Position numbers and translations under genes: made by a program. From Clostridia bacterium (GTDB lineage: Bacteria > Bacillota > Clostridia > Oscillospirales > CAG-272), in assembly GCA_017622085.1 (NCBI GenBank), contig JAGARU010000146.1:1-64000 (forward strand): 64,000 bases of DNA, read 5' to 3'. Below the pieces are notes generated by a model. That model ran no database searches and had not been told where the DNA came from. It saw only the letters and a program-made list of their open reading frames with translations. Position 1 is the stretch's first letter, and each line of letters opens with the position of its first letter. Shown one piece after another: positions 22,972 through 31,968 of this stretch.

Positions 22972-24078
22972 TTACATGAAGAAGCTGAGAATCAAGCCGC
23001 CGGCGATAACGGAGGCGATCTGACCGGATACGTTTACACCGATGGACTGCATAAGAAGGAAGTTCTGGGGGTCTTCCTTAAGACCCATCTTATGAACTAC
23101 ACGGCCGGACATGGGGAATGCGGAAATACCGGCTGCGCCGATCATGGGGTTGATCTTTTCCTTGAGGAAGAGGTTGAGAACCTTAGCAAAAATAACACCG
23201 CCAGCGGTATCAAAGATGAAGGCCACCATACCAAGGCCAAGGATAAGAAGGGTTTCCCACTGGAGGAACTTGGTTGCTTCCATCTGAGATGCGATGGTGA
23301 TACCAAGGAAGATGGTTACGAGGTTTGCAAGAACCTTCTGGGCAGTTTCAGAGAGAGAATCCAGAACGCCGCACTCGCGGATCAGGTTACCGAACATAAG
23401 GAAGCCGACCAGTGCAACGGAGGAAGGAGCTACCATACCGGCAACCAAGGTGATGATGATGGGGAACAAAATCTTGGTGGTTTTGGTTACGTTCTTGGGT
23501 CTGTAGGGCATACGGATGAGGCGCTCCTTCTTAGTGGTGAGGAGCTTGATAAACGGGGGCTGAATAATAGGAACCAGCGCCATATAAGAGTATGCCGCTA
23601 CCATAATGGCAGGAAGATATTTGGAATCCAGCTTTTGGGCTACGACGATGGCGGTGGGGCCGTCTGCTGCACCAATGATACCGATGGCTGCTGCGTCATT
23701 CAAGTCAAAGAACATGGATGCTGCACAGAAGGTGAAGAAGATACCGAACTGCGCCGCTGCACCAAAGAGCATCAGCTTGGGGTTAGAAAGAACGGGGCCA
23801 AAGTCGATCATGGCACCGATACCGATGAACAGAATCAGGGGGAATAGCTCGTTTGAGATACCTGCATCAAAAAGGGTGGAAAGAGGGCCGTGCTCAAGTC
23901 CCTGGGTAATGGCACCGGACAGGGGGATATTAACCATGATGGTACCGAAGCCAAGGGGGAGCAGGAGGGTGGGCTCCATTTCCTTCTTAATGGCCAGATA
24001 GATGAGAACCAGACCGATTACCCACATAACGAGGTGCTGCCAGGTGAGATTCCCAAAATTTTCAATTAAGAATTCCAT
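22972..24078 (-). CDS. Sodium-transporting carboxylate decarboxylase, beta subunit
   Basis: The 368-residue membrane protein belongs to the OadB/GcdB/MmdB family, which couples decarboxylation of a biotin-bound carboxyl group to Na+ export. It has nine or more helices, the family motif GAADGPTAI, SNPKLMLFGAAAQFGIF, and FPMSGRVVHKMG near the C-terminus. The ATG at 24078 follows AAGGAGA by 6 bases. Only this and the gamma-like gene are here; no alpha (carboxyltransferase) or biotin carrier gene is in the window, so the substrate cannot be stated. Confidence 0.9.
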   Translation of the reverse strand: MEFLIENFGNLTWQHLVMWVIGLVLIYLAIKKEMEPTLLLPLGFGTIMVNIPLSGAITQGLEHGPLSTLFDAGISNELFPLILFIGIGAMIDFGPVLSNPKLMLFGAAAQFGIFFTFCAASMFFDLNDAAAIGIIGAADGPTAIVVAQKLDSKYLPAIMVAAYSYMALVPIIQPPFIKLLTTKKERLIRMPYRPKNVTKTTKILFPIIITLVAGMVAPSSVALVGFLMFGNLIRECGVLDSLSETAQKVLANLVTIFLGITIASQMEATKFLQWETLLILGLGMVAFIFDTAGGVIFAKVLNLFLKEKINPMIGAAGISAFPMSGRVVHKMGLKEDPQNFLLMQSIGVNVSGQIASVIAGGLILSFFM

Positions 24079-24127
24079 TTTTTTCTCCTTAAAAAATATT
24101 GCGAAATTATGTTGCAAAGATAAATAT

Positions 24128-24156
24128 ATTGTAGCATAACTTAGCTGATAAATCAA
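24128..24156 (-). promoter_or_regulatory. Promoter of the decarboxylase beta/gamma genes
   Basis: TTGATT (24151-24156), 17 bases, TACAAT (24128-24133) on the minus strand, about 50 bases upstream of the start codon. Confidence 0.75.
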
Positions 24157-24190
24157 GGTGTTCGGGAAATTTAAGAATCGATAAAAACAG

Positions 24191-24222
24191 AAAAAAGAGA
24201 AGCTTTCGCTTCCCTTTTTTCT
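24191..24222 (-). terminator. Terminator of the hydrogenase operon
   Basis: AAGGGAAGC and GCTTCTCTT around a GAAA loop on the minus strand, followed by six T residues; 17 bases after the hydA stop. Confidence 0.8.
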
Positions 24223-24238
24223 TATAAATCACGGACGA

Positions 24239-25975
24239 TTAGCGGCCGCGCTTTACGTAATGAGTATGAAGAATGTGGTGAGCAGTCTCGCTACCGGGCT
24301 GGCCGAAGTACTCGTCATAGAGCTTCTTAACCGCGCTATTCTCGTGAGACTTTCTCAGATCCATCTTCTTGTCCGCAGTGTAAAGAACCTTAGCGCGGAG
24401 TTCGCGAAGGTTTACGTTGTTACGAACAACTGCGGGCTGAACAGGCTGACCACCGCCGTTTACACATCCGCCGGGGCATGCCATGATCTCGATGAAGTCG
24501 AAGTGCTCTTCACCGTTCTTGATTGCGGTAAGCAGACGCTTAGCGTTTGCAGTGCCGCTGGCAACAGCTACGCGGATCTCGCGACCGCCGAGCTTGTAAG
24601 CTGCCTTCTTAACGCCTGCGATGCCGCGAACGTCCTCGAAGTCAAGATTCTCAAGAGGCTTGCCTTCGATAACCTCAGCTGCAGTACGGAGAGCGGCCTC
24701 CATAACGCCACCGGTAGCGCCAAAGATTGCGCCGGCACCGGAGCCTACGGAGAAGGGATCGTCAAAGGCCTCATCGGGAAGGTCACGGAAGCTGATACCG
24801 GCCTTTTCGATGATTCTGGCGAGCTCGCGGGTAGTAACTGCTACGTCTACGTCAGGTACGCCTGCGGCGTTCTGACCGTCACGGGTAACCTCGAACTTCT
24901 TAGCGGTACAAGGAATTGCGGATACGAATACGATGTCCTTGGGATCAAGGCCAACCTTCTTTGCGTAGTAGGTCTTATACATCGCACCGAACATCTGCTG
25001 AGGAGACTTGCAGCTGGAGAGGTTATCGGTGAATTCAGGGAAGTAATGCTCGCAGTACTTGATCCATCCGGGAGAGCAAGAGGTGATGAGAGGAAGCTTG
25101 CCGCCGTTGTTAACGCGATCAAGGAACTCAGTAGCCTCCTCCATGATGGTAAGGTCTGCGGTAAGGTTCATGTCGTAAACGCCGTCGAAGCCGAGACGCT
25201 TAAGAGCGGCAACCATCTTGCCCTCGGTATCGGTACCGGGCTCGTAGCCGAAGCACTCGCCGATGGTGGCACGAATGGAGGGAGCGGTGCAGATTGCAAC
25301 GTGCTTGGTAGGATCTGCAAGCGCGTCAAGAACCTTCTGGGTGTCGTCCTTTTCATAAAGAGCACCAACGGGACATGCAACTACGCACTGTCCGCAACCG
25401 ATACAAGGAACCTCAGAGAGCTGAACCTCGAAGGCCTGTCCGATATGAGTATCGAAGCCACGGTCGTTAGCGCCGATTACGCCGATGTTCTGAAGGTTCT
25501 TACAAGCACCCACACAACGGCGACAAAGGATACACTTGTTATTATCTCTTACGATGTAAGGAGTGCTCTCGTCGATGGCATACTCAATTCTCTTACCACC
25601 GAAGGTGTCCTCATTTACGCCGTACTCATTGCAAAGCTTCTGAAGCTCGCAAGTAGTGGAGCGGATGCAAGAAAGGCACTTCTTTTCGTGAGAGGAAAGG
25701 ATAAGCTCAAGGTTCGTCTTGCGAGCCTGAACAACCTTGGGCGTGTTGGTGAGGATCTCCATGCCCTCGTTTACGGGACATACGCAAGCGGTAGCAAGTC
25801 CGCGTGCGCCCTTTACCTCAACCAAGCAAAGGCGGCATGCGCCGATTTCATTGATATCTTTCAGGTAGCAAAGAGTCGGAATGTTGATTCCTGCATATCT
25901 TGCTGCCTCAAGAACGGTAGAGTTTGCGGGAACCGCATACTCTCTGCCGTCGATTTTTACATTTACGGTTTCCAT
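24239..25975 (-). CDS. hydA: [FeFe]-hydrogenase catalytic subunit (HydA/HndD type)
   Basis: The 578-residue subunit has, in order, a 2Fe-2S ferredoxin domain (about 1-78), a His-Cys 4Fe-4S segment (SSHEKKCLSCIRSTTCELQK), two 4Fe-4S clusters (CILCRRCVGAC and CIGCGQCVVACPVG) and the H-cluster domain with TSCSPGW, IPCTAKKFE and MACPGGCVNGGGQP. It produces or consumes H2 in the cytosol. With the NuoF-like and NuoE-like subunits of the same operon it should form an NADH-dependent, probably electron-bifurcating hydrogenase. It is the last gene of a ten-gene operon. Confidence 0.95.
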   Translation of the reverse strand: METVNVKIDGREYAVPANSTVLEAARYAGINIPTLCYLKDINEIGACRLCLVEVKGARGLATACVCPVNEGMEILTNTPKVVQARKTNLELILSSHEKKCLSCIRSTTCELQKLCNEYGVNEDTFGGKRIEYAIDESTPYIVRDNNKCILCRRCVGACKNLQNIGVIGANDRGFDTHIGQAFEVQLSEVPCIGCGQCVVACPVGALYEKDDTQKVLDALADPTKHVAICTAPSIRATIGECFGYEPGTDTEGKMVAALKRLGFDGVYDMNLTADLTIMEEATEFLDRVNNGGKLPLITSCSPGWIKYCEHYFPEFTDNLSSCKSPQQMFGAMYKTYYAKKVGLDPKDIVFVSAIPCTAKKFEVTRDGQNAAGVPDVDVAVTTRELARIIEKAGISFRDLPDEAFDDPFSVGSGAGAIFGATGGVMEAALRTAAEVIEGKPLENLDFEDVRGIAGVKKAAYKLGGREIRVAVASGTANAKRLLTAIKNGEEHFDFIEIMACPGGCVNGGGQPVQPAVVRNNVNLRELRAKVLYTADKKMDLRKSHENSAVKKLYDEYFGQPGSETAHHILHTHYVKRGR

Positions 25976-25992
25976 ATTATGTGGCTCCTCCC

Positions 25993-27801
25993 TTATTTCT
26001 TAGAAATTGCATTGAACTTACAGCCGGACATACATGCGCCGCACTTTACGCAGAGCTTGCTGTCGATGGTGTAAGAAGGAAGCTTATGACCGGGTGCGGT
26101 ATAATCGGTCTTCTTAATTGCGTCTGCAGGGCACTGACGCGCGCACTTACCGCAACCGATACATACCTCAGGATCGATGGAGAAGGTTACCAGCTTCTTA
26201 CATACGCCAGCGGGACACTTCTTGTCAACAATGTGGGCGATGTACTCGTCACGGAAGTTAGCAAGAGTGGAAAGAACAGGGTTGGGAGCAGTCTGGCCAA
26301 GGCCGCAGAGAGATGCGCTCTTGATATAGTTGGCGAGCTCCTCAAGACGGTCAAGGTCTTCCATTTCGCCGTTACCGCTGGTGATCTTATCAAGGATCTC
26401 AAGAAGACGTACGGTACCTACGCGGCAGGGAGTACACTTACCGCAGGACTCGTCAACGGTGAACTCAAGGAAGAACTTGGCGATATCTACCATACAGGAG
26501 TCTTCGTCCATAACGATAAGACCGCCGGAGCCCATCATGGAGCCGTTAGCGAGAAGGTTGTCGTAATCGATCTCGATATCGAACTTGGAAGCGGGGATAC
26601 ATCCGCCGGAGGGACCACCGGTCTGAGCGGCCTTGAACTTCTTACCGTTGGGCACGCCGCCACCGATTTCCTCTACAATCTCACGGAGAGTAGTACCCAT
26701 GGGGATCTCTACAAGACCGGTATTGGTGATCTTACCGCCAAGTGCGAATACCTTAGTACCCTTGGACTTCTCCGTGCCGATGGAGGAGAACCATTCGGGA
26801 CCGTTTATGATGATTTGCGCAATGTTTGCGTAGGTCTCAACATTGTTGATAATAGTGGGCTTGCCGTAAAGACCCTTAACTGCGGGGAACGGAGGACGGG
26901 GTCTGGGCTCACCGCGGTTACCTTCGATGGAGGTAAGAAGAGCGGTCTCCTCACCACATACGAATGCACCTGCACCAAGACGAAGGGTGATGTCGAAGTT
27001 GAAGTCCGTGCCGAAGATGTTCTTGCCAAGCAGGCCGTACTCACGAGCCTGGTTGATTGCAACCTGAAGTCTATGTACAGCGATGGGGTACTCTGCTCTT
27101 ACATATACGTAACCCTCGTCTGCGCCGATTGCGTAGCCGGCGATGGCCATAGCCTCAATCAGAGCGTGGGGGTCACCCTCAAGGATGGAACGGTCCATGA
27201 ATGCGCCGGGGTCGCCCTCGTCCGCATTACATACAACGTACTTCTTTCCTGCGGGCTGAGCAGCTGCGAACTGCCACTTTCTACCGGTGGGGAATCCACC
27301 GCCACCACGTCCGCGAAGGCCGGAGGCAAGGATGGTATCAATAACCTCCTGGGGCTTCATTTCGGTAAGAACCTTACCGAGAGCCTCATAACCGCCGGTG
27401 GCGATATATTCATCAATAACTTCAGGGTCAATAACACCGCAGTTACGAAGAACGATACGATGCTGCTTCTTGTAGAAGGTGGTCTCGCTGAGGGATGCAG
27501 ACTTAACCTCTGCCTTTTCCTCGTGGTATACGAGACGGTCTACAATTCTACCCTTGAGAAGATGCTCTTCTACGATCTCGGCGATATCCTTCTCCTCTAC
27601 TCTGGAGTAGAAGGTTCCGTCGGGATAGATGATCATAATGGGACCGAGTGCGCAAAGACCAAAGCAACCGGTTTGAACGATTTTTACTTCCTCTTCAAGA
27701 CCGTGTGCCTTCAGTTCCTTATCCATCGCAGCGATCAGCTTGGCACTTCCGGAAGAAGTACAGCCGGTACCGCCGCAAATCAGTACTTGTGAGCGAACCA
27801 T
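25993..27801 (-). CDS. hydB: NuoF-like flavoprotein subunit of the bifurcating hydrogenase
   Basis: The 602-residue protein has an N-terminal thioredoxin-like 2Fe-2S domain (LICGGTGCTSSGS ... QTGCFGLCALGP). The FMN- and NADH-binding core follows (GLRGRGGGGFPTGRKW, CNADEGDPGAFMDR), then the 4Fe-4S motif ESCGKCTPCRVGT. Two C-terminal ferredoxin clusters (CIGCGKCARQCPADAI and CVKCGACMSGCKF) complete it. It accepts electrons from NADH and ferredoxin and passes them to HydA. Gap to hydA is 17 bases. Confidence 0.95.
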   Translation of the reverse strand: MVRSQVLICGGTGCTSSGSAKLIAAMDKELKAHGLEEEVKIVQTGCFGLCALGPIMIIYPDGTFYSRVEEKDIAEIVEEHLLKGRIVDRLVYHEEKAEVKSASLSETTFYKKQHRIVLRNCGVIDPEVIDEYIATGGYEALGKVLTEMKPQEVIDTILASGLRGRGGGGFPTGRKWQFAAAQPAGKKYVVCNADEGDPGAFMDRSILEGDPHALIEAMAIAGYAIGADEGYVYVRAEYPIAVHRLQVAINQAREYGLLGKNIFGTDFNFDITLRLGAGAFVCGEETALLTSIEGNRGEPRPRPPFPAVKGLYGKPTIINNVETYANIAQIIINGPEWFSSIGTEKSKGTKVFALGGKITNTGLVEIPMGTTLREIVEEIGGGVPNGKKFKAAQTGGPSGGCIPASKFDIEIDYDNLLANGSMMGSGGLIVMDEDSCMVDIAKFFLEFTVDESCGKCTPCRVGTVRLLEILDKITSGNGEMEDLDRLEELANYIKSASLCGLGQTAPNPVLSTLANFRDEYIAHIVDKKCPAGVCKKLVTFSIDPEVCIGCGKCARQCPADAIKKTDYTAPGHKLPSYTIDSKLCVKCGACMSGCKFNAISKK

Positions 27802-27827
27802 AGTTTTTCCTTACCTTTCCTTATAGA

Positions 27828-28196
27828 TTACAGGTTTGCTGTACCGATTACGTACTCGGTTACAACATTTCCGCCTTTGATGTGCTTTTCAACAACTTCC
27901 TTTGCCTTATCGGGAGTCATCTTTACGTAGGTGGTCTTCTCTTCACCGCAGTACACCTCAACAACGGGCTCGTACTGGCATACGCCGATGCAGCCGGTCT
28001 GGGTTACGGTTACTTTGTCTTCAAGGCCTGCTTTGCTGATCTCCTCAGTGAACGTTGCAAGAACAGGTCTTGCACCAGCTGCGATACCGCAAGTTGCCAT
28101 ACCGACAACAACGCGGATCTCACCGGAACCTTCACGAAGAGCAAGCTTGCCCTTCATCTTTTCACGAATTGCGGCAAGTTCTGCTAATGTTTTCAT
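27828..28196 (-). CDS. Thioredoxin-like 2Fe-2S ferredoxin (HndB type)
   Basis: The 122-residue protein carries a 2Fe-2S domain with the cysteine pattern MATCGIAAGARP ... QTGCIGVCQYEP. Such proteins accompany NAD(P)-linked [FeFe]-hydrogenases (HndB of the NADP-reducing type) and probably transfer electrons within the complex. It sits 26 bases upstream of hydB. Confidence 0.9.
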   Translation of the reverse strand: MKTLAELAAIREKMKGKLALREGSGEIRVVVGMATCGIAAGARPVLATFTEEISKAGLEDKVTVTQTGCIGVCQYEPVVEVYCGEEKTTYVKMTPDKAKEVVEKHIKGGNVVTEYVIGTANL

Positions 28197-28232
28197 GTTG
28201 ATTTCCTTTCGTGCGTTTATATATTATTTTAA

Positions 28233-28790
28233 TTAACTCGCATCGTATTGGTTATCCGAATAGGATTCCCGTAAGCTTTCTCTGACCCAACAAATAACGT
28301 CGGGGCTGGAGAGGGGCACCTCTTCTCCGAGAATTTCCCGCATTTCCGATGTTTTCAGCGTGGTCTCACCACCGGGATACTTGTGCTCAAAAATAAAATC
28401 GATGGCAGGCGCGCCCATGATGAGCGTGCAGATCGTTTCCACAATATCGCCGAGCGGAATATAATCGATGCTGTTTTTACAGAAAAATGCGGTAGTTTCC
28501 GTGCCGTGGTTTTCCGGGTCCTGCGACGACCGGATGCGGAACCAGCCTCCGGTTTGCTCAGCCTCCATTTTAAAGAATGGAATGCCGAGACCGACCTTTC
28601 GGGTGGTTCGGGTGGTTGAGAACGGATCCGTTACGCGAGCGAGGAAATCCTCAGACATCCCGCATCCGTCATCGCGGATGCTGATCTGCAGCTCGGTTTC
28701 CGTCTCATCGAGAAGAATCCACACGTGATTTGCCTTTGCGCGGACTGAATTTTCCGCAATGTCGAGAACGTTTAAGGAAAGCTCTTTCAT
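28233..28790 (-). CDS. GHKL ATPase-domain protein in the hydrogenase operon
   Basis: The 185-residue protein has the Bergerat ATP-binding fold of histidine kinases: N-box LDIAENSVRAKA, G1-box RDDGCGM, and VGLGIPFFKMEAEQTGG. It lacks a phospho-accepting His domain and any sensor domain, so it resembles a stand-alone kinase or anti-sigma-like ATPase. The start overlaps the end of the PHP gene by 4 bases (ATGA). A role in controlling hydrogenase expression is likely from context; partner unknown. Confidence 0.85.
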   Translation of the reverse strand: MKELSLNVLDIAENSVRAKANHVWILLDETETELQISIRDDGCGMSEDFLARVTDPFSTTRTTRKVGLGIPFFKMEAEQTGGWFRIRSSQDPENHGTETTAFFCKNSIDYIPLGDIVETICTLIMGAPAIDFIFEHKYPGGETTLKTSEMREILGEEVPLSSPDVICWVRESLRESYSDNQYDAS

Positions 28791-29521
28791 TTCCCGTTTA
28801 AATAGGCGATCAGGCGAGCTCGTATTAAATCCTCACTTGATTCGTCTATATCCTCCCATTCCAAAAAATTCTCTGCTTCGTTGACGTCCCACAAAACGTG
28901 AGCGTCGGAGTCCGAAACGATGCGCATCCCATGGAGGGAATACTGTTGCCTGTACTGCTCGATCAAGGAAGGATCCTTGATTTCCACAGCGGTAAAGCCC
29001 AAGTCCTTGGGAACGTCACCGAGAATGGCGATGATTCCGTTGGCCTCCCGATCAATGTGAGCCGGGTAGACGGCGGCGTCAAAGCTTTTTGCCAAGGAAA
29101 CTGCATCCTCAAGAGGAAGCAGGGTGGCGTTGGAGAGCAGGTACTCGTCGATGCCGAGGACGTGATCCTCTGCATCCATAATTCTCTGCTCGCCGAAAAT
29201 TTCCGGTCGGTTCCGATAGAGGATCCGGTGCGATTGGAGCGCCGAATCAAAGGCTTCCGCCTGTTCGAGGGTTGGGAACAGGGCAACGATGTGAATATCC
29301 TCTGCCGTCGTGATCTCTGCACCGGCTACGGGGATAAGCCCGTACTGGTGGCAGGCGGTGAAAAAGGCACGGCAATTTTTGGTTGTATTATGATCGGTCA
29401 AGGCAACGATCTTTAGCCCGCAGGTAAACGCCATACCGGCGATATTGGCGGGAGTCATGTCGTCATCCCCGCAGGGTGACAGGCATGAATGGATGTGAAG
29501 ATCGTAGTAGAACTTACTCAT
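28787..29521 (-). CDS. PHP-domain phosphoesterase in the hydrogenase operon
   Basis: The 244-residue protein shows the polymerase and histidinol phosphatase metal sites: DLHIHSCLSPCG, ALTDHNT, GAEITTAEDIH and DSDAHVLWD. Its substrate is not known. PHP proteins of this kind recur beside [FeFe]-hydrogenase and DRTGG genes in Clostridia. It overlaps the genes on both sides by 4 bases, indicating coupled translation. Confidence 0.88.
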   Translation of the reverse strand: MSKFYYDLHIHSCLSPCGDDDMTPANIAGMAFTCGLKIVALTDHNTTKNCRAFFTACHQYGLIPVAGAEITTAEDIHIVALFPTLEQAEAFDSALQSHRILYRNRPEIFGEQRIMDAEDHVLGIDEYLLSNATLLPLEDAVSLAKSFDAAVYPAHIDREANGIIAILGDVPKDLGFTAVEIKDPSLIEQYRQQYSLHGMRIVSDSDAHVLWDVNEAENFLEWEDIDESSEDLIRARLIAYLNGK

Positions 29522-29844
29522 ACGTACTCCGCCAACTTAACGCAGGTCTCGTACATGGGGAGCGAGGTTCTTGCAATATTGACCGACTTTTGAGAAGCGG
29601 TTTTCAGCACCTCATCTTCAATTTCGCTGGAATCGCAAAGGATCACAAGCGAAATACCGGCAAGGGAGGCAACGGCTACGGTATTGATGTTGGTCATGAT
29701 GGTTACCCATGCATTTCCTTCCGTGGCACGGCCCATAACCCAGCTGAGAAGGTCTCCGGCATACGCGCCATCCACCTCCACATCCGGCTCCGGCATAGAG
29801 AGCACGGACAGATCCAGCCGTTCGGCAAGCTCTTTAGCTGTCAT
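29518..29844 (-). CDS. DRTGG-domain protein
   Basis: The 108-residue protein consists of a single DRTGG-type domain (MTAKELAERLDLSVL ... VTIMTNINTVAVASLAGISLVILC). Such domains occur next to CBS and kinase domains and are thought to bind nucleotides or small ligands. The ATG at 29844 follows GGAGG by 8 bases and is preferred over the GTG at 29853, which lies too close to that site. A second DRTGG-like protein is encoded at 31590-31934. Confidence 0.8.
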   Translation of the reverse strand: MTAKELAERLDLSVLSMPEPDVEVDGAYAGDLLSWVMGRATEGNAWVTIMTNINTVAVASLAGISLVILCDSSEIEDEVLKTASQKSVNIARTSLPMYETCVKLAEYV

Positions 29845-31114
29845 GGTTTTCACCTCCGCTTAATTTTTCCCGACGGAGCATTTCCCGCATACGGATGAGG
29901 CAATCCTCCTTGGTGCATTCCCCGCGGATCACGTCCTCGGCAAAGGCGATGCAGGTCGGTGCACCGCAAGAGCCGCAGTCGATGCCGGGCAGGGTTTTGG
30001 CAAGGTCGGAAATTTCCTGCATCATCTTCATAGCCTTTGCCCGGTCCTCATCAAGAGAACGGGGAGGTATGTATTCGACGGGAGCATCCGTCAGAGCCTC
30101 CGGAGGAATGTCTCCGGTGCCGCCCGCCCAGTTCTGGGAGACGGGCAAATAACGACGAAGCGTTTGTAGTCTTGCTTTTGCGATATAGGGGTTGGTAACG
30201 GTCATGCTTCCGCCGACGCATCCGCCCTGGCAGGCGTTGAGCTCTACGAACTCAAGCTCGGGGAAGGTTCCGTTATCAATTTCCTCCAGCACATTCAAGA
30301 CGTTTTCGATGCCGTCAGCAGCCAAGAAGCGGTCGCTGAAGACGGCTGTGCATTCACCGCCGGAACTGGCCCAGCCGATGCCCACGATTCCCGAACGGGA
30401 GAAGGGGGCGGGGGTCTTTTCCTTCGTCATGACGTTCAAGAGCTCGAAGTAGATATCTCGCATGGAAACCACGAGGTCTACCTCCGATTTCTCTTCTCTG
30501 TTCTTGACGTAGCTGACCTTTGCGGGACAGGGGGAGATGAACACGATACACACGTCGTCACGGGTGAGATGAGGATTTTTCTCTAAGGCCCGCTTTCTTG
30601 CCTCCGCGGCAGCCACCTCGATGGGCGGGAGCAGAGGAAGCAGATTATCGCACAGGAAGGGGTATCTCAAAGAGATCAACCGTGTGATAACGGGGCAAGC
30701 TGACGAGATAATCGGTTTTTGTATATTGGGTTTTTTCAGGTATTTTCTTGTATAGTCGGATACGATTTCGGCGGCACATGCGACCTCGTACACGTCATCA
30801 AATCCGTAATCCAAAAGTCCCTGGAGCACGTAATCGATGTCGTCAAGGTTATCAAACTGGCCGTACAGTGTAGGAGCAGGCAAAGCAACCGTCCACTTCC
30901 CTTCCGGGATCATGGACAGCTTATCGCACACGGCGCGCTTGGCTTTGTTTTTGCAAACGCGGATGCACTCACCGCAGTCTATACACCGTTCGGAATCAAT
31001 GCAGGCATGACCGTCACGAATTCGGATGGCTTCCGTCGGACAACGCTTTAAGCAGTCCGTGCAGCCCTTACATTTCTCGACGTCCAAGGACACCGAGTGT
31101 TTATAAGAATTCAT
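29834..31114 (-). CDS. Hydrogenase-like iron-sulfur protein, probable sensor type
   Basis: The 426-residue protein starts with two 4Fe-4S clusters (CKGCTDCLKRCPTEAIRI and CIDCGECIRVCKNKA). A region homologous to the H-cluster domain follows, with changed signatures: SSACPVITRL in place of TSC.PGW, ISPCPAKVSYV for the second, NACQGGCVGG for the third. It ends with CGSCGAPTCIAFAEDVIRGECTKEDC, an extra Fe-S domain as in corrinoid/CO-dehydrogenase partners. It lacks PAS domains. The surrounding ATPase, PHP and DRTGG genes suggest a redox or H2 sensor rather than a bulk hydrogenase; this is inference. Confidence 0.85.
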   Translation of the reverse strand: MNSYKHSVSLDVEKCKGCTDCLKRCPTEAIRIRDGHACIDSERCIDCGECIRVCKNKAKRAVCDKLSMIPEGKWTVALPAPTLYGQFDNLDDIDYVLQGLLDYGFDDVYEVACAAEIVSDYTRKYLKKPNIQKPIISSACPVITRLISLRYPFLCDNLLPLLPPIEVAAAEARKRALEKNPHLTRDDVCIVFISPCPAKVSYVKNREEKSEVDLVVSMRDIYFELLNVMTKEKTPAPFSRSGIVGIGWASSGGECTAVFSDRFLAADGIENVLNVLEEIDNGTFPELEFVELNACQGGCVGGSMTVTNPYIAKARLQTLRRYLPVSQNWAGGTGDIPPEALTDAPVEYIPPRSLDEDRAKAMKMMQEISDLAKTLPGIDCGSCGAPTCIAFAEDVIRGECTKEDCLIRMREMLRREKLSGGENHDS

Positions 31115-31123
31115 TGCAATCTC

Positions 31124-31546
31124 CTAAATATTTACCGTCATGGTTACCGTTGTGCCGTGGCCCAACTTGGATTCGATCTCCATGGTGTCAGTATAGCGCT
31201 TCATATTAGGAAGGCCCATACCGGCGCCGAAGCCGAGATTGCGGACATTATCGGTTGCGGTTGAGAATCCTTCTCGCATGGCGAGCTCAATGTTCTCAAT
31301 ACCGGGACCGTTATCCGCCAGCACGATCTCGATTTTTTCAGGGTAGACACGGACGGTAGCCACGCCGCCTCCGGCGTGGATGACCATGTTGATCTCTCCC
31401 TCGTACATGGCAATCGAAACCTTTCTTATGATGTCCGGAGAAAATCCGAGCTTGCGAAGGTGCTTTTTCACAGCCACAGATGCCTCACCCGCGGACGTGA
31501 AATTTTCACCGTCTACGATAAATTCAAAGGTAAGCGGTTCACTCAT
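31124..31546 (-). CDS. Anti-sigma-factor-like ATPase (RsbW type)
   Basis: The 140-residue protein has a compact GHKL ATPase domain with SIAMYEGEINMVIHAGGG (N-box), LADNGPGIENIELAM (G1-box) and NLGFGAGMGLPNMKRYTD (G2-box). This is the RsbW/SpoIIAB-like layout of serine kinases that regulate partners by binding or phosphorylation. It lies 9 bases upstream of the hydrogenase-like sensor gene. Confidence 0.85.
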   Translation of the reverse strand: MSEPLTFEFIVDGENFTSAGEASVAVKKHLRKLGFSPDIIRKVSIAMYEGEINMVIHAGGGVATVRVYPEKIEIVLADNGPGIENIELAMREGFSTATDNVRNLGFGAGMGLPNMKRYTDTMEIESKLGHGTTVTMTVNI

Positions 31547-31589
31547 TGCAATCTCTCCTTTCCGTTAGCATGATGTGCCAAGGAACGCG

Positions 31590-31934
31590 TTATTCTGCGT
31601 TTCTCAGACCGTGGGCATACAGAATTCCACAAGCCTCATACATGCGGATCTCTGTAGAGAGGATAGCGATACCCGCTTCCTCTGCCAAGGCAAGCATTTC
31701 TGCACTGGGGCTTTTGCCGCGCACAAACACAACGCAACACATGTCCATCATCTCCGCGGTACGGATGACCTGCGGATTAACAAGACCGGTAAGCAATACT
31801 GCCTGATTTTTCACGTGCGCCAGAACGTCGCTCATCATATCGCTACCGCAGGCTGCAAATACCTCATGATCAAGCAGCTCAGCCGCGCAGAGCACTTTGG
31901 CGTTCAACGCCTCCGAAATCTCCTGTATCTTCAT
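31590..31934 (-). CDS. DRTGG-domain protein (second copy)
   Basis: The 114-residue protein (MKIQEISEALNAKVLC ... MMSDVLAHVKNQAVLLTGL ... CCVVFVRGKSPSAEMLALAEEAGIAILST) is a DRTGG-like domain alone, related in pattern to the 29518-29844 product. The ATG at 31934 follows AAAGGTGA by 5 bases and is preferred over a GTG 9 bases upstream. Its ligand is unknown. Confidence 0.78.
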   Translation of the reverse strand: MKIQEISEALNAKVLCAAELLDHEVFAACGSDMMSDVLAHVKNQAVLLTGLVNPQVIRTAEMMDMCCVVFVRGKSPSAEMLALAEEAGIAILSTEIRMYEACGILYAHGLRNAE

Positions 31935-31968
31935 ACAATTCACCTTTCAAAAACAGGTATATACAGAA

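Noticed and set aside
24260..27792. Two long plus-strand open frames (about 600 codons each) opposite hydA and hydB
   Set aside because: Both mirror strongly conserved hydrogenase subunits; no ribosome-binding sites or motifs of their own.
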